A stretch of DNA of 64,000 nucleotides, taken from positions 1 through 64,000 of the forward strand of contig NZ_JNVM01000011.1 in the NCBI RefSeq assembly GCF_000722545.1, given 5' to 3'. Under the pieces are notes generated by a model, which was given only the letters and a program-made list of their open reading frames with translations, was not told the origin of the DNA and ran no database searches. This document shows, in pieces, positions 17,916-25,873 of the stretch (the first letter of the stretch is position 1; each line of letters opens with the position of its first letter). Made by a program: the position numbers and the translations under genes. Origin of the DNA: Paenibacillus tyrphae (GTDB lineage Bacteria; Bacillota; Bacilli; Paenibacillales; NBRC-103111).

Positions 17916-18580
17916 AACCATGGCGCGTAGGAACGCTGTCGATGGGACTGTCGCTTATCTTTCTCGGGGTCGTGCTGGTAGCGGCCTAACTGAGAGGGTT
18001 TGCCGCATACGATACGCTTATGGCTTGGTGGCCGCTTCTGTTCGTCCTGCTCGGGCTTGAAATCGTCGTCTATTTGTTCGTCGCGCGCAAGGAGAACAGC
18101 GGGGTGCGCTACGATTTTCTCAGCGTGTTTTTCGTCGGCGTGCTGTTCTTTGGCTGCCTGGGCTTCACCTTATTGTCCGGCCTTGGCGTCATTGGCGAAG
18201 TCCGGCAGTTGCTTAGCGAAGTGGAGCGGACGGTCGAGCTGCCGGAAGCGAAAGAGGCCGTAGCGGCCGAGGTGAAGCGGATCGTCGTGCAGACGGCGGG
18301 CCAACAGGTGAAGGTGGACAAAACGTCCGGGCGGACAATGCATCTGTTCGGCAGCTACCGTGAGCGAATCGCGAAAGACAGAGGGGATTCCGTCACGCAG
18401 GACAAAGCGTATTCCATTCATACGATCGGCGATACGATGTACGTTCAGCTTCAGCAGCCGCCTGTGCGACGGGGGTTCCATTCCAACTATCCGGATATGA
18501 GCGTGACCGTGGTGCTGCCGCAGGATATCCAAGCGGAGCTGCTAGACAGGCATCACAACCCGATCGAGATCAACGGGTAA
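17912..18580 (+). pseudogene. Broken membrane-protein gene (last gene of the sigma operon)
   Basis: The frame starts at ATG 17912, overlapping the previous stop, and encodes MKPWRVGTLSMGLSLIFLGV. A TAA at 17987-17989 cuts it at codon 26, inside the first membrane helix. The same frame then continues open to 18580 with a second and third helix and a soluble tail (IKRIVVQTAGQ-like beta strands). An internal ATG at 18020 could allow reinitiation without the first helix. The layout suggests an envelope-sensing membrane protein. Whether this is a true nonsense mutation or a sequencing error cannot be told here. Confidence 0.65.
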
Positions 18581-18620
18581 TTGAAAATGGACCGTATATT
18601 CACGGTCCATGACATTTGAC

Positions 18621-18669
18621 CAGCGGCTATCTCTCCAAAATGCTGAAAAGGAGAAGGCCGCTGTTTTTT
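18621..18669 (+). terminator. Terminator of the sigma-factor operon
   Basis: CAGCGGC...GCCGCTG stem, extended by TCTCC/GGAGA, followed by TTTTTT. It lies between convergent genes. A separate small perfect stem, ATGGACCGT/ACGGTCCAT, sits just before it at 18593-18616. Confidence 0.75.
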
Positions 18670-19150
18670 ATGGGAGCGACCGAAAGGTTTGAATGGGGCC
18701 TTCCCAATCGTTTCTCGTCATCTCTTGATAGCTGCCCTTCGTATATTCGTCAATGATCCGTCTCCAGAACGTCTGGGCCGGCTCGTTCTCCTCCATTTGC
18801 GCCACTTCCCATTGACCCGGAAACCGGTTAAACAAATCAAAAGCCAGCTTCCGCCCGACCCCGTGCCGGCGGTATTTTTTCATGACGAAAAATTCAGCGA
18901 TCGAATACACCCGTTCATCCGATCCCAATTCCCGAATCAAGGCAAACCCGGCCAGCTTCCCGTTCACATGAACGAGGAAAGGATGTCTTCCTTCCTCCGT
19001 CCAATAATGATCCAGGTACGGATATTCGAATAAGCCGTGCTCGTTCACATCTTCCGGATCGAATTCGGTAAAATCGTATTTATACAGCTCCAGCAAATTT
19101 CGCACGACGGATTTTTGCTCCGCCGCGGCTTTTGAAACGATAATATCCAT
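18668..19150 (-). CDS. GNAT-family acetyltransferase
   Basis: A 160-residue acetyl-CoA-dependent transferase of unknown substrate. The GNAT core is visible as strand-turn HVNGKLAGFALI, then the acetyl-CoA loop KYRRHGVGRKLAFDLF (R/Q-x-x-G-x-G/A type) and a C-terminal strand WEVAQM followed by AQTFWRRII. The ATG at 19150 follows AAGGAGAGCC on the minus strand. It is convergent with the sigma operon and has no co-transcribed neighbour. The 290 bases between it and glpP hold no gene that I can support. Confidence 0.85.
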   Translation of the reverse strand: MDIIVSKAAAEQKSVVRNLLELYKYDFTEFDPEDVNEHGLFEYPYLDHYWTEEGRHPFLVHVNGKLAGFALIRELGSDERVYSIAEFFVMKKYRRHGVGRKLAFDLFNRFPGQWEVAQMEENEPAQTFWRRIIDEYTKGSYQEMTRNDWEGPIQTFRSLP

Positions 19151-19440
19151 TTCGGCTCTCCTTTTCCATGATCATGAAGCTCTCGTTTTTATTATAAATG
19201 AAACGGTACGGAAAGTACGAGTATAGCGATTTTCTCTTGCCGCCGATGCCCGCGTTAACAATATCTTTAGACCGGGTTAAACTTGCTCTAACATACAAGA
19301 GGTATGCTGTAACCGAACAAGTAAATAAATCCGATAGGTTGGAGTCACATGGAGAAACCTTAATTAGATTTTTTCCCGAAGCTGCAGGGTTGAAAAAGTC
19401 TATTTAAGGTTTTTTTGTGTCGGAAAGGCGGGCTGAGGGT

Positions 19441-20061
19441 ATGCAGGATCTCGATTTTTTGGAAAGGCTGCGTCAAAGCCGGATGATTGCATCGGTTAAG
19501 GAGCATAAGACGCTGGAGAAGGCTGCGAAGGCTCAGGTCGGCGCGGTGGTGCTTTCGATCGGCAACATCGGCAATATTAAAAGCTTTGTAGACTTGTACA
19601 AAAAGAACAGGATTCCCGTATTTCTTCACGTTGAACGGCTCGGGGGACTAAGTCAGGATAGCGAAGGGATGGCTTTTCTGGCCACCTGCGTCAAGCCTGA
19701 CGGCATTGTGACGACGAGGAATCAGCTGATCAAGCTCGCCAAGAAGGAGGGCTTGCTTACGATTCAGCGGGTGTTTTTATTCGATAGCGATTCGGTCAAA
19801 TCGGGTCTCAAATCGGTGCAGGAAACCCAGCCGAATGCAATTGAGATCATGCCTGCGCTGCTGCCGGAATATATTCGCGTGTACCGGCAGGAGACGAATA
19901 TCCCGATTATTGCGGGCGGCTTGATCCAAACCCGGGAGCAAATCAAGGAGGCGCTGCAAAGCGGGGCGGTAGCCGTGTCGATGGGGACGCATGAATTATG
20001 GAGGGAACCCATCGGAGAAGTGCTGCCGGACGGCGGCCCGGGAGGGGAGGAATCTCGATGA
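19441..20061 (+). CDS. glpP: Glycerol-3-phosphate responsive antiterminator
   Basis: A TIM-barrel-like RNA-binding regulator that, with glycerol 3-phosphate, prevents early termination in glp leader RNAs. Family features include VVLSIGNIGNIKSFVDLY, VFLHVERLGGL, KPDGIVTTR, AIEIMPALLPEYI and PIIAGGLI with GAVAVSMG near the end. About 206 residues from ATG 19441; a GTG at 19417 is possible, since both starts have weak ribosome sites. It overlaps the first ugp permease gene (ATGA). This ties the regulator directly to glycerol-phosphate uptake. Confidence 0.88.
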   Translation: MQDLDFLERLRQSRMIASVKEHKTLEKAAKAQVGAVVLSIGNIGNIKSFVDLYKKNRIPVFLHVERLGGLSQDSEGMAFLATCVKPDGIVTTRNQLIKLAKKEGLLTIQRVFLFDSDSVKSGLKSVQETQPNAIEIMPALLPEYIRVYRQETNIPIIAGGLIQTREQIKEALQSGAVAVSMGTHELWREPIGEVLPDGGPGGEESR

Positions 20062-20984
20062 ATCCGGACGCTTCTTACGCTTCCAAGCCAACGTATAAAG
20101 AAGCCGCCCGCAAGCAGACCGGCAGCAAAATCGGCCGGATGCTGAAGCCCTATTTGTTTATTTTGCCCTGCATCGTATTGGTGCTTCTCTTCAATTATTA
20201 CCCTTTTGTCAAAACGATGGTTTTGGGTTTTACGCTGGTGGACATGCTCGGCAATCCAGTGGAATTTGTGGGATTGGAAAACTTCGTCGAAGCCTTCCAG
20301 GATGAGCGGCTGCTCCGGGCATTGCTGAATACGCTGCAATTCACCATTCTAACGGTACCCGCTACGCTGTTAATCACGCTGATTTTAGCGCTGCTGGCGG
20401 AGAAGGCTAGGAAAGGCAGCCGCATCTACCAAGTGATGTTCGCCTTGCCGATGGCCGTCTCCATGTCGTCGGCGGTCATGATCTTCCAACTGCTCATGAA
20501 CCCGACAATCGGGATGTTCAACTATATTACCGGACTGGGCTTGAACTGGTTCGGCGATGAAAAATATGCGCTCACGGGAATTGCGATCATCTCGGTGTGG
20601 ATGAGCATCGGGTTCAGCTTCTTGTTTTTGCTGGCTGCCCTTAGGAACGTTCCGCAGGAGCTGCTGGAATCGGCTGAAATGGAAGGAAGCAGCTACATAC
20701 AGAAGCTCATTCGAATCAAGCTGCCGCTTATCTCGCCGACGTTGTTTTTTCTGCTGTGCACCGATTTGATCGGCTCCTTGCTGGTGTTCGGTCCCGTATC
20801 GATTCTGACCAAAGGCGGGCCGCTGGGCGCTACGGAGACGATGGTGTACTGGATGTACACGGAAGCTTTCGAGAAGGGCAAGTACGGCTACGGAAGCGCC
20901 ATTGCCGTCATCATTTTCTTCATCGTCATGATCTTTACGCTGATCACCTTCGCGTACGAGAAGAAAGGGGTGCATTACACATGA
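20058..20984 (+). CDS. ABC transporter permease, UgpA-like
   Basis: One of two membrane subunits of a CUT1-family importer. Six hydrophobic segments are visible between residues 30 and 300, and the EAA loop EGSSYIQKLIRIKLPLISP contacts the ATPase. About 308 residues from ATG 20058, after GGAGGGGAGGAA. The linkage to glpP suggests sn-glycerol-3-phosphate or a glycerophosphodiester as substrate; sugars remain possible because the permease sequence alone does not decide. No ATPase gene is present in the operon, so a shared MsmX/UgpC-type ATPase elsewhere is likely. Confidence 0.88.
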   Translation: MNPDASYASKPTYKEAARKQTGSKIGRMLKPYLFILPCIVLVLLFNYYPFVKTMVLGFTLVDMLGNPVEFVGLENFVEAFQDERLLRALLNTLQFTILTVPATLLITLILALLAEKARKGSRIYQVMFALPMAVSMSSAVMIFQLLMNPTIGMFNYITGLGLNWFGDEKYALTGIAIISVWMSIGFSFLFLLAALRNVPQELLESAEMEGSSYIQKLIRIKLPLISPTLFFLLCTDLIGSLLVFGPVSILTKGGPLGATETMVYWMYTEAFEKGKYGYGSAIAVIIFFIVMIFTLITFAYEKKGVHYT

Positions 20985-21808
20985 TGGCAGCGAAGCGGCT
21001 GTACGACTGGGGAGTGATCGCGATCTCCATGCTGGCGGGCCTGGTCGTCATTTTCCCGCTCATTTATTGCATCGGAGTCAGCCTGATGAGTCCTTCCGAT
21101 CTCGGCTCTTATCCGCCCAGGCTGTTTCCCAGCACGTTATTTTTGGATAATTACAAAACGGTTTTCTCCTCGACGCCAATTTTCACGTTTATGTGGAACT
21201 CGTTCCTGATCGCGGTTATCGGCACCATCGGGCGGTTGATTACGAGCAGTTTGGCGGCGTACGCCTTCGCGTTTATGGAGTTCCGGTGGAAGAAAGGATG
21301 GTTCCTGCTGATCCTCGGGACAATGATGATCCCGGGGGACATGCTCATCATTACCAACTATATTACGGTCGCCCAGATGGGGCTGATCAATACGTACGGC
21401 GGCGTCATGATCGTCATGCTTGTGGCTGCGGTGTTCATGTTTATGCTGCGGCAGCACTTTATGACCGTGCCAAGGGATTACAGAGATGCGGCGTTTGTGG
21501 ACGGCTGCGGCGATTTGCGGTTTTTTGCGCAAATTTTGCTGCCGATGTCCGTGCCTGTCTTATCTTCGATTACGATCACATCGTTTATCGGTCTTTGGAA
21601 TACATACCTGTGGCCGCTGCTGGTGACGAACTCGGAACAAATGAGAACCGTGCAGGTCGGCATTACGATGCTGCAATTCCCCGAAGGGATGGTGTACGGA
21701 CCGATTATGGCCGGCGTGACCGTGATCCTCATTCCGTCCGTCCTGGTCTTCATCTTCTTCCAAAAGCAGCTTGTCTTCGGCGTGACGTCGGGCGGCTTAA
21801 AAGGATAA
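20981..21808 (+). CDS. ABC transporter permease, UgpE-like
   Basis: The second membrane subunit (about 275 residues) with six helices and the EAA loop VDGCGDLRFFAQILLPMSVP. The C-terminal GGLKG ending is typical of this family. The ATG at 20981 overlaps the UgpA-like stop (ATGA), so the two permeases are translated together. It is followed after 79 bases by the solute-binding protein. Substrate is inferred from glpP linkage as for its partner. Confidence 0.9.
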   Translation: MMAAKRLYDWGVIAISMLAGLVVIFPLIYCIGVSLMSPSDLGSYPPRLFPSTLFLDNYKTVFSSTPIFTFMWNSFLIAVIGTIGRLITSSLAAYAFAFMEFRWKKGWFLLILGTMMIPGDMLIITNYITVAQMGLINTYGGVMIVMLVAAVFMFMLRQHFMTVPRDYRDAAFVDGCGDLRFFAQILLPMSVPVLSSITITSFIGLWNTYLWPLLVTNSEQMRTVQVGITMLQFPEGMVYGPIMAGVTVILIPSVLVFIFFQKQLVFGVTSGGLKG

Positions 21809-21887
21809 GGATGCCCTACTGCACCCGACCGTGATCCTATTTTATCCCGATTCGCAATCTAGCCTACTACTCAAGGAGGATAACCAA

Positions 21888-23285
21888 ATGAAAAAGCCCA
21901 TGATCACCCTAGTCAGCGTATTGACAGCTCTTAACGTATTGACCGCATGCGGAGGCGGCACGAATCCGAGCGCCAAGGCGACACCTGACAGCGGCGCTGC
22001 ACCGTCGACGGCGAGTACAGGGCCCGTGAACCTGACCTTTTGGCACGCGATGGGCGGCGCCAACGAAGAGGTCGTCAAGAAAGTGGCGCAGACCTTCAAT
22101 GATACGGTCGGCAAGGAGAAAGGCATCGTCATTACGCCTGTCTTTCAAGGCAGCTACGGCGATTTGATGAAAAAAGTAAGAGCTGCGGTACAGGCCAAGG
22201 ATGTCAAAAACTTGCCGGATATCGTGCAGTCTCCTGCTTCGGAAACGGCTTATATGAAGGATATCCCTTACGTTGTTCCGGCGCAGACGTTGGCCGACCA
22301 AGATTCTTCTTTTCGCATAGCGGATCTGGAGCCGAACGTTGTCGCCTCCTTCAGCTACAATGGCAAGCTCATCGGTGTGCCGTTTGCCAACTCTACCATT
22401 CTGCTGTACTATAATAAAAATTTGTTTAAGGAAGCGGGCTTGAATCCCGAACAGCCTCCGGCGACCATCGACGAGCTGGGGCAGTTTGCCGCCAAGCTGA
22501 CGAAGAAGAACGGTACGCAAGCAAGCCAGTGGGGCTTTTCCGGAACGCCGGAATTGTACCATCTATCCAGCTGGATCGGCATGCAGGGCGGCTATATCGG
22601 GAATAACAAAAACGGCCGCACCAATACGATGACCGCCGTGGAGTTCGACTCGAACGGGACGATGAAGAAATTGATGACGGAGTGGAAAAAAGCGGTCGGA
22701 TACGGCGGAATCCAGACGGGAGCGGACACGAATCAGAACGAAGAGTTCGCGGCAGGCAAGCTCGCCATGTTCATGAATTCGACGGCCGGGCTCAAAGGCG
22801 TGCTGAATGCCGTCGGCGGGAAATTTGAAGTCGGAACGGCGTTCCTTCCGAAAGTGGATGCCGGTGATAAGGGCGGCGTTGCTGTCGGAGGCTCCGCATT
22901 ATACACGATGGACCGCGGCGACAAAGCCAAGATTGATGCGGCCCGAGAATACATGAAATACAGTACGTCTGCGGAAACCCAGTTCGTATGGCACTCCGGG
23001 ACGGGCTATTTTCCGGTCAATTTGAAGACGTACGACCTCCCGGATATGAAAGCGCATCTGGACAAAAATCCGCTGTTTAAGACGGCCATCAACCAACTGC
23101 ACGCTTCCTCGCCGGATACACAAGAGCCGATGAATGCGGTATCCAGCGAAATCAGTACCGCGATGAAAGAAGAAATTTTGGCCTACGTCACCGACAAGAA
23201 GGACATCGACAAGGCCATCACCAGCATGGCTACCCGGATCAACAAGGCATTGGCGGATTATAACCGGGCGAATGGGAAGAATTAA
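21888..23285 (+). CDS. Extracellular solute-binding lipoprotein, UgpB-like
   Basis: Captures the substrate outside the cell for the permease pair. The lipoprotein signal has lipobox LTAC followed by a GGG/Thr/Ser linker. The mature part opens with a typical family 1 motif (VNLTFWHAMGGANEEVVKKV) and contains AAGKLAMFMNST. 465 residues, from ATG 21888 after AAGGAGG. The frame stays open 57 bases upstream, but that start has no ribosome site. It ends the glpP-ugp operon before a strong terminator. Confidence 0.9.
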   Translation: MKKPMITLVSVLTALNVLTACGGGTNPSAKATPDSGAAPSTASTGPVNLTFWHAMGGANEEVVKKVAQTFNDTVGKEKGIVITPVFQGSYGDLMKKVRAAVQAKDVKNLPDIVQSPASETAYMKDIPYVVPAQTLADQDSSFRIADLEPNVVASFSYNGKLIGVPFANSTILLYYNKNLFKEAGLNPEQPPATIDELGQFAAKLTKKNGTQASQWGFSGTPELYHLSSWIGMQGGYIGNNKNGRTNTMTAVEFDSNGTMKKLMTEWKKAVGYGGIQTGADTNQNEEFAAGKLAMFMNSTAGLKGVLNAVGGKFEVGTAFLPKVDAGDKGGVAVGGSALYTMDRGDKAKIDAAREYMKYSTSAETQFVWHSGTGYFPVNLKTYDLPDMKAHLDKNPLFKTAINQLHASSPDTQEPMNAVSSEISTAMKEEILAYVTDKKDIDKAITSMATRINKALADYNRANGKN

Positions 23286-23298
23286 GGATTAGCACCAA

Positions 23299-23344
23299 AG
23301 AGCTTTGAAGCCGGACGGAATGCCGGTGCAAAGCTCTTTTTTAT
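23299..23344 (+). terminator. glpP-ugp operon terminator
   Basis: Nine-pair stem AGAGCTTTG/CAAAGCTCT with an inner CCGG/CCGG stem, followed by TTTTTT. Confidence 0.9.
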
Positions 23345-23362
23345 TCAGTCTGAGAAAATGGC

Positions 23363-23392
23363 TTGCCAAGTTGGAACAAAGTGGAATATAAT
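23363..23392 (+). promoter_or_regulatory. Probable promoter of the AlkX-like gene
   Basis: TTGCCA (23363-23368), 18-base spacer, TATAAT (23387-23392). Confidence 0.6.
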
Positions 23393-23434
23393 ATAGGAAC
23401 ATAAGTTCGTTATTTGCGATTCGAGGTGAAACGA

Positions 23435-24628
23435 TTGACCCCTATACTGCTAACCAAATCGCAAGCCAGAAGGTTTTTGTTACATTATCACGGACTGCAC
23501 GGCGATTTTCAATTTGCCGGTCCGGAGGGAATCGTTCCTTATATCCGTCGCGTAGGATGCATCCAGTTTGACCCTCTCAATGTGGTTGGGATGAATCCGG
23601 AGCTCGTGCTTCAGAGCCGGATCAAGGATTTCGATCGCAGCATGCTTCGGGACCTGTTATATAACGAACGTAAGCTGATTGATCACTGGGATAAAAACAT
23701 GGCCATCTTCCCCGTAGAGGATTGGCCCTATTTCTCGAAATTTCGAAAAAAATATCAGGCTTGGTGCGCCGCCCGACAAAGTACGGTGGATAAAATATAC
23801 GAAGACATCAAGAAACGGGGAGCTCTCTGCTCCGGAGATCTTCATTTTGACGAAAAAATCGACTGGGGATGGGGACCGACCAGACTAGCCCGGGCCGCGT
23901 TGGAAGGGATGAATTATGCGGGACTTCTTGTGATCCATCATAAGGTCAATACCCGCAAATATTATGATTTGGCGGAGAGACATATTGCCGAAGAAATCTA
24001 TTGCGAACAGGAACCGTTCCAGTCTGACGAGCAGTACTATGATTGGAATGTGCTTCGCCGTATCGGAAGTATAGGCATGCTGTGGAACCGGCCCAGCGAC
24101 GGCTGGCTTGGCGTTAGCGGAATGAAGAGCCTGCAGCGAAACGAAGCTTTTAAGAGACTGTTGAGCGGGAACAGAATCGTTGAAATTCATGTGGAAGATC
24201 TGGAGCATCCTCTGTATATCCGAAGTACGGACTTGGAACTTCTGAACAAAGCTTTATCGGAAAGTCCGGCGAAGGAACGCTCTAGTATTCTTGCTCCTCT
24301 GGATAATATGCTATGGGATCGCAATCTGATCCAAGCGTTATTTGATTTCGAATACCGGTGGGAAGTTTATAAGCCGGCCGAGGAACGGAAATTCGGATAC
24401 TATGTGCTGCCAGTCCTTTATGGCGATCGAATCGTAGCCCGATTCGAGCCTCAGCAGCATAAAAACGGCGCCCCGTTGACCATAAAAAATTGGTGGTGGG
24501 AAGATCCCATTTCCGTAACGACTTCGATGAAAGAGAGTGTGCTCGATTGTCTTGAACAGTTTGCCGCGTATCTTGGAACGTCTTTTCATAAAAACGACGC
24601 AGCGCATATTTTCCGTAAAAGAAAATAA
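23435..24628 (+). CDS. AlkX/YcaQ-family DNA glycosylase (winged-helix, HTH_42)
   Basis: Predicted to remove bulky N7-alkylated bases and unhook interstrand crosslinks. The 397-residue protein has the family opening QARRFLLHYHGL, the catalytic Q-phi-D motif in CIQFDPLNVVG (AlkX subtype), HWDKNMAIFPVEDWPYF and the LAPLDNMLWDR segment. TTG at 23435 has the ribosome site GAGGTG six bases upstream; TTG at 23414 is in frame but lacks one. Single gene with its own promoter and terminator. Enzymatic assignment is by family resemblance only. Confidence 0.85.
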   Translation: MTPILLTKSQARRFLLHYHGLHGDFQFAGPEGIVPYIRRVGCIQFDPLNVVGMNPELVLQSRIKDFDRSMLRDLLYNERKLIDHWDKNMAIFPVEDWPYFSKFRKKYQAWCAARQSTVDKIYEDIKKRGALCSGDLHFDEKIDWGWGPTRLARAALEGMNYAGLLVIHHKVNTRKYYDLAERHIAEEIYCEQEPFQSDEQYYDWNVLRRIGSIGMLWNRPSDGWLGVSGMKSLQRNEAFKRLLSGNRIVEIHVEDLEHPLYIRSTDLELLNKALSESPAKERSSILAPLDNMLWDRNLIQALFDFEYRWEVYKPAEERKFGYYVLPVLYGDRIVARFEPQQHKNGAPLTIKNWWWEDPISVTTSMKESVLDCLEQFAAYLGTSFHKNDAAHIFRKRK

Positions 24629-24631
24629 AAA

Positions 24632-24656
24632 AATTGCGGTCTAATTGACCGCAATT
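24632..24656. terminator. Bidirectional terminator
   Basis: Perfect stem AATTGCGGTC/GACCGCAATT with 5-base loop. An A-run on the left makes it a good minus-strand terminator for tRNA-Pro. CTTGTCTT on the right is weaker for the plus strand. Confidence 0.8.
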
Positions 24657-24671
24657 CTTGTCTTAAAGGTA

Positions 24672-24745
24672 TCGAGACGACAGGATTTGAACCTGCGACC
24701 TCTTGGTCCCGAACCAAGCGCTCTACCAAGCTGAGCCACGTCTCG
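24672..24745 (-). tRNA. tRNA-Pro (anticodon CGG)
   Basis: Minus strand 74-base tRNA with acceptor CGAGACG/CGTCTCG, anticodon loop TTCGGGA between CTTGG/CCAAG stems and T-loop GGTTCAAATCC. It reads CCG codons. CCA is not encoded. Confidence 0.96.
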
Positions 24746-24773
24746 TCGGTGTGCCTAAGCACGAAGCTTTTTT

Positions 24774-24802
24774 ATTCTATCATTGTCCTAAGAAAATGTA
24801 AA
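24774..24802 (-). promoter_or_regulatory. tRNA-Pro promoter
   Basis: On the minus strand TTTACA, 17-base spacer, TAGAAT, ending about 28 bases before the tRNA. Confidence 0.6.
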
Positions 24803-24861
24803 GAGGACGGCCTCTTTTTTTGCCGCCACAAATTGTGGCAGTGTGATGTAGAAGCCGGCGT

Positions 24862-25335
24862 CTACTCTTTTCCCCGCAGCTTGCGGAAAAACTGCGTCAG
24901 CATCGTTCCGCATTCCTGCTGCATAACCCCGCCGATCACATCGACCCGATGATTGAACCGGTCTTCTTGAAGCAGGTTCATCAGCGTGCCTGCGCAGCCG
25001 GCCTTGGGGTCCGGGGTACCGAAGACGACTTGACTGATTCGGGCTTGCACGATCGCACCCGCGCACATCGGACAAGGCTCCAATGTAACATAGAGCCGGC
25101 AGTTCAGCAGACGCCAGGCATCCAGATGCTCGCTCGCCTGCTTAATCGCGATCAGCTCGGCATGCGCCAGCGGGTCCCGTGTCGTTTCGCGGACATTATG
25201 GCCGCGGCCGATGATCTCGTTGCCGAGTACGACGACCGCCCCGATCGGCACTTCGCGTATCGCTTCCGCCTTTTGCGCTTCTTCGATCGCGGCTTTCATA
25301 AAAGGCAAATGTTCTTCCCATAATGCTGCTGACAA
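24862..25335 (-). CDS. tadA: tRNA-specific adenosine deaminase
   Basis: Converts A34 to inosine in the anticodon of tRNA-Arg(ACG). The zinc deaminase motifs are present: HAEL (catalytic Glu, zinc His) and PCPMCAGAI (zinc Cys pair), with VPIGAVVV before them. 157 residues from TTG at 25335, which has GAGGTG six bases upstream. An in-frame GTG at 25368 is possible but lacks a ribosome site. It is transcribed towards tRNA-Pro; the plus-strand genes beyond are divergent. Confidence 0.92.
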   Translation of the reverse strand: MSAALWEEHLPFMKAAIEEAQKAEAIREVPIGAVVVLGNEIIGRGHNVRETTRDPLAHAELIAIKQASEHLDAWRLLNCRLYVTLEPCPMCAGAIVQARISQVVFGTPDPKAGCAGTLMNLLQEDRFNHRVDVIGGVMQQECGTMLTQFFRKLRGKE

Positions 25336-25404
25336 GCTGGACACCTCGATTATCATATGTGCATGCACAGTGCGTTCTCGAACAAATATTCGTTGTTAAC
25401 ACGC

Positions 25405-25538
25405 TGTGGATAAGATTGTGGATAAAAAGCACTATTTTCAATTCATTTTAGATAAAACGAGTCAAAATAGCAAGAAATAAAACGAATTTTGTAGTTATCC
25501 ACAAGTTGTTGAAGATGTGAATAGCAAAGTTATCCCCA
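25405..25538. other. Cluster of DnaA boxes
   Basis: Three perfect 9-mer boxes: TGTGGATAA at 25405-25413 and 25417-25425 (minus orientation), and TTATCCACA at 25495-25503 (plus orientation). A one-mismatch box TTATCCCCA lies at 25530-25538. They sit in AT-rich DNA between divergent tadA and the riboswitch. There is no dnaA gene nearby. Possible roles are DnaA titration or DnaA-controlled transcription. Confidence 0.6.
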
Positions 25539-25651
25539 TTGTGAATTATTAATAAAAAATGAAATTATGGCGATACCATTGAACGACGATAGGGGGGATC
25601 GGTATACTAAATAAAGTATCGATTAGGTAAATTGTCCTATAATTGATTGAT

Positions 25652-25679
25652 TTGACATATACGATAATGATAATAAAGT
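25652..25679 (+). promoter_or_regulatory. Possible promoter of the c-di-GMP riboswitch transcript
   Basis: TTGACA (25652-25657) with TAAAGT 16 bases later (25674-25679). The -10 is poor; overlapping alternatives exist in this AT-rich stretch. Confidence 0.35.
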
Positions 25680-25693
25680 ATTGCAACTATTCG

Positions 25694-25776
25694 TTCATGG
25701 CAAACCTGCCGAAAGGCAGCGACGCAAAGCTTAGGGTCTAAGGTCTACAGACGGACTACGACAGCCTGGCCGCCGA
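25694..25776 (+). ncRNA. Cyclic di-GMP-I (GEMM-I) riboswitch
   Basis: Matches the GEMM-I consensus in order: GGCAAACC, P2 hairpin CTGCC-GAAA-GGCAG with its GNRA loop, the invariant GACGCAAAGC, the P3 arm with GGGTCTAAGG, then ACAGCCTGG and CCGCCGA closing P1. Nearly every core nucleotide is present. It precedes a PilZ-domain gene, a known type of c-di-GMP receptor, and an intrinsic terminator follows at 25795, so control is probably by transcription termination. Confidence 0.88.
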
Positions 25777-25794
25777 AAAAACGCGGAATCAGCC

Positions 25795-25830
25795 GGCTGT
25801 TTCTTTCGTTACGGGGGAGACGGCCTTTTT
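25795..25830 (+). terminator. Riboswitch-controlled terminator
   Basis: Thirteen-pair stem GGCTGTTTCTTTC / GGGGGAGACGGCC (several G-U pairs) followed by TTTTT. The 5' arm (GCCGGCTG, 25792-25799) can instead pair with CAGCCTGGC at the 3' side of the aptamer, giving a plausible antiterminator. Confidence 0.75.
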
Positions 25831-25873
25831 GCGCCAAGGACATCACTTAAAACCAAGGATGGTGACGTAGCGG

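Noticed and set aside
18020..18580. Stand-alone 186-residue gene starting at ATG 18020
   Set aside because: No good ribosome site there, while an ATGA-coupled start in the same frame exists at 17912 upstream of a stop; treated as a broken gene.
25405..25538. Chromosomal replication origin
   Set aside because: DnaA boxes are few, there is no dnaA, dnaN or recF nearby, and no clear unwinding element; a secondary cluster is more likely.
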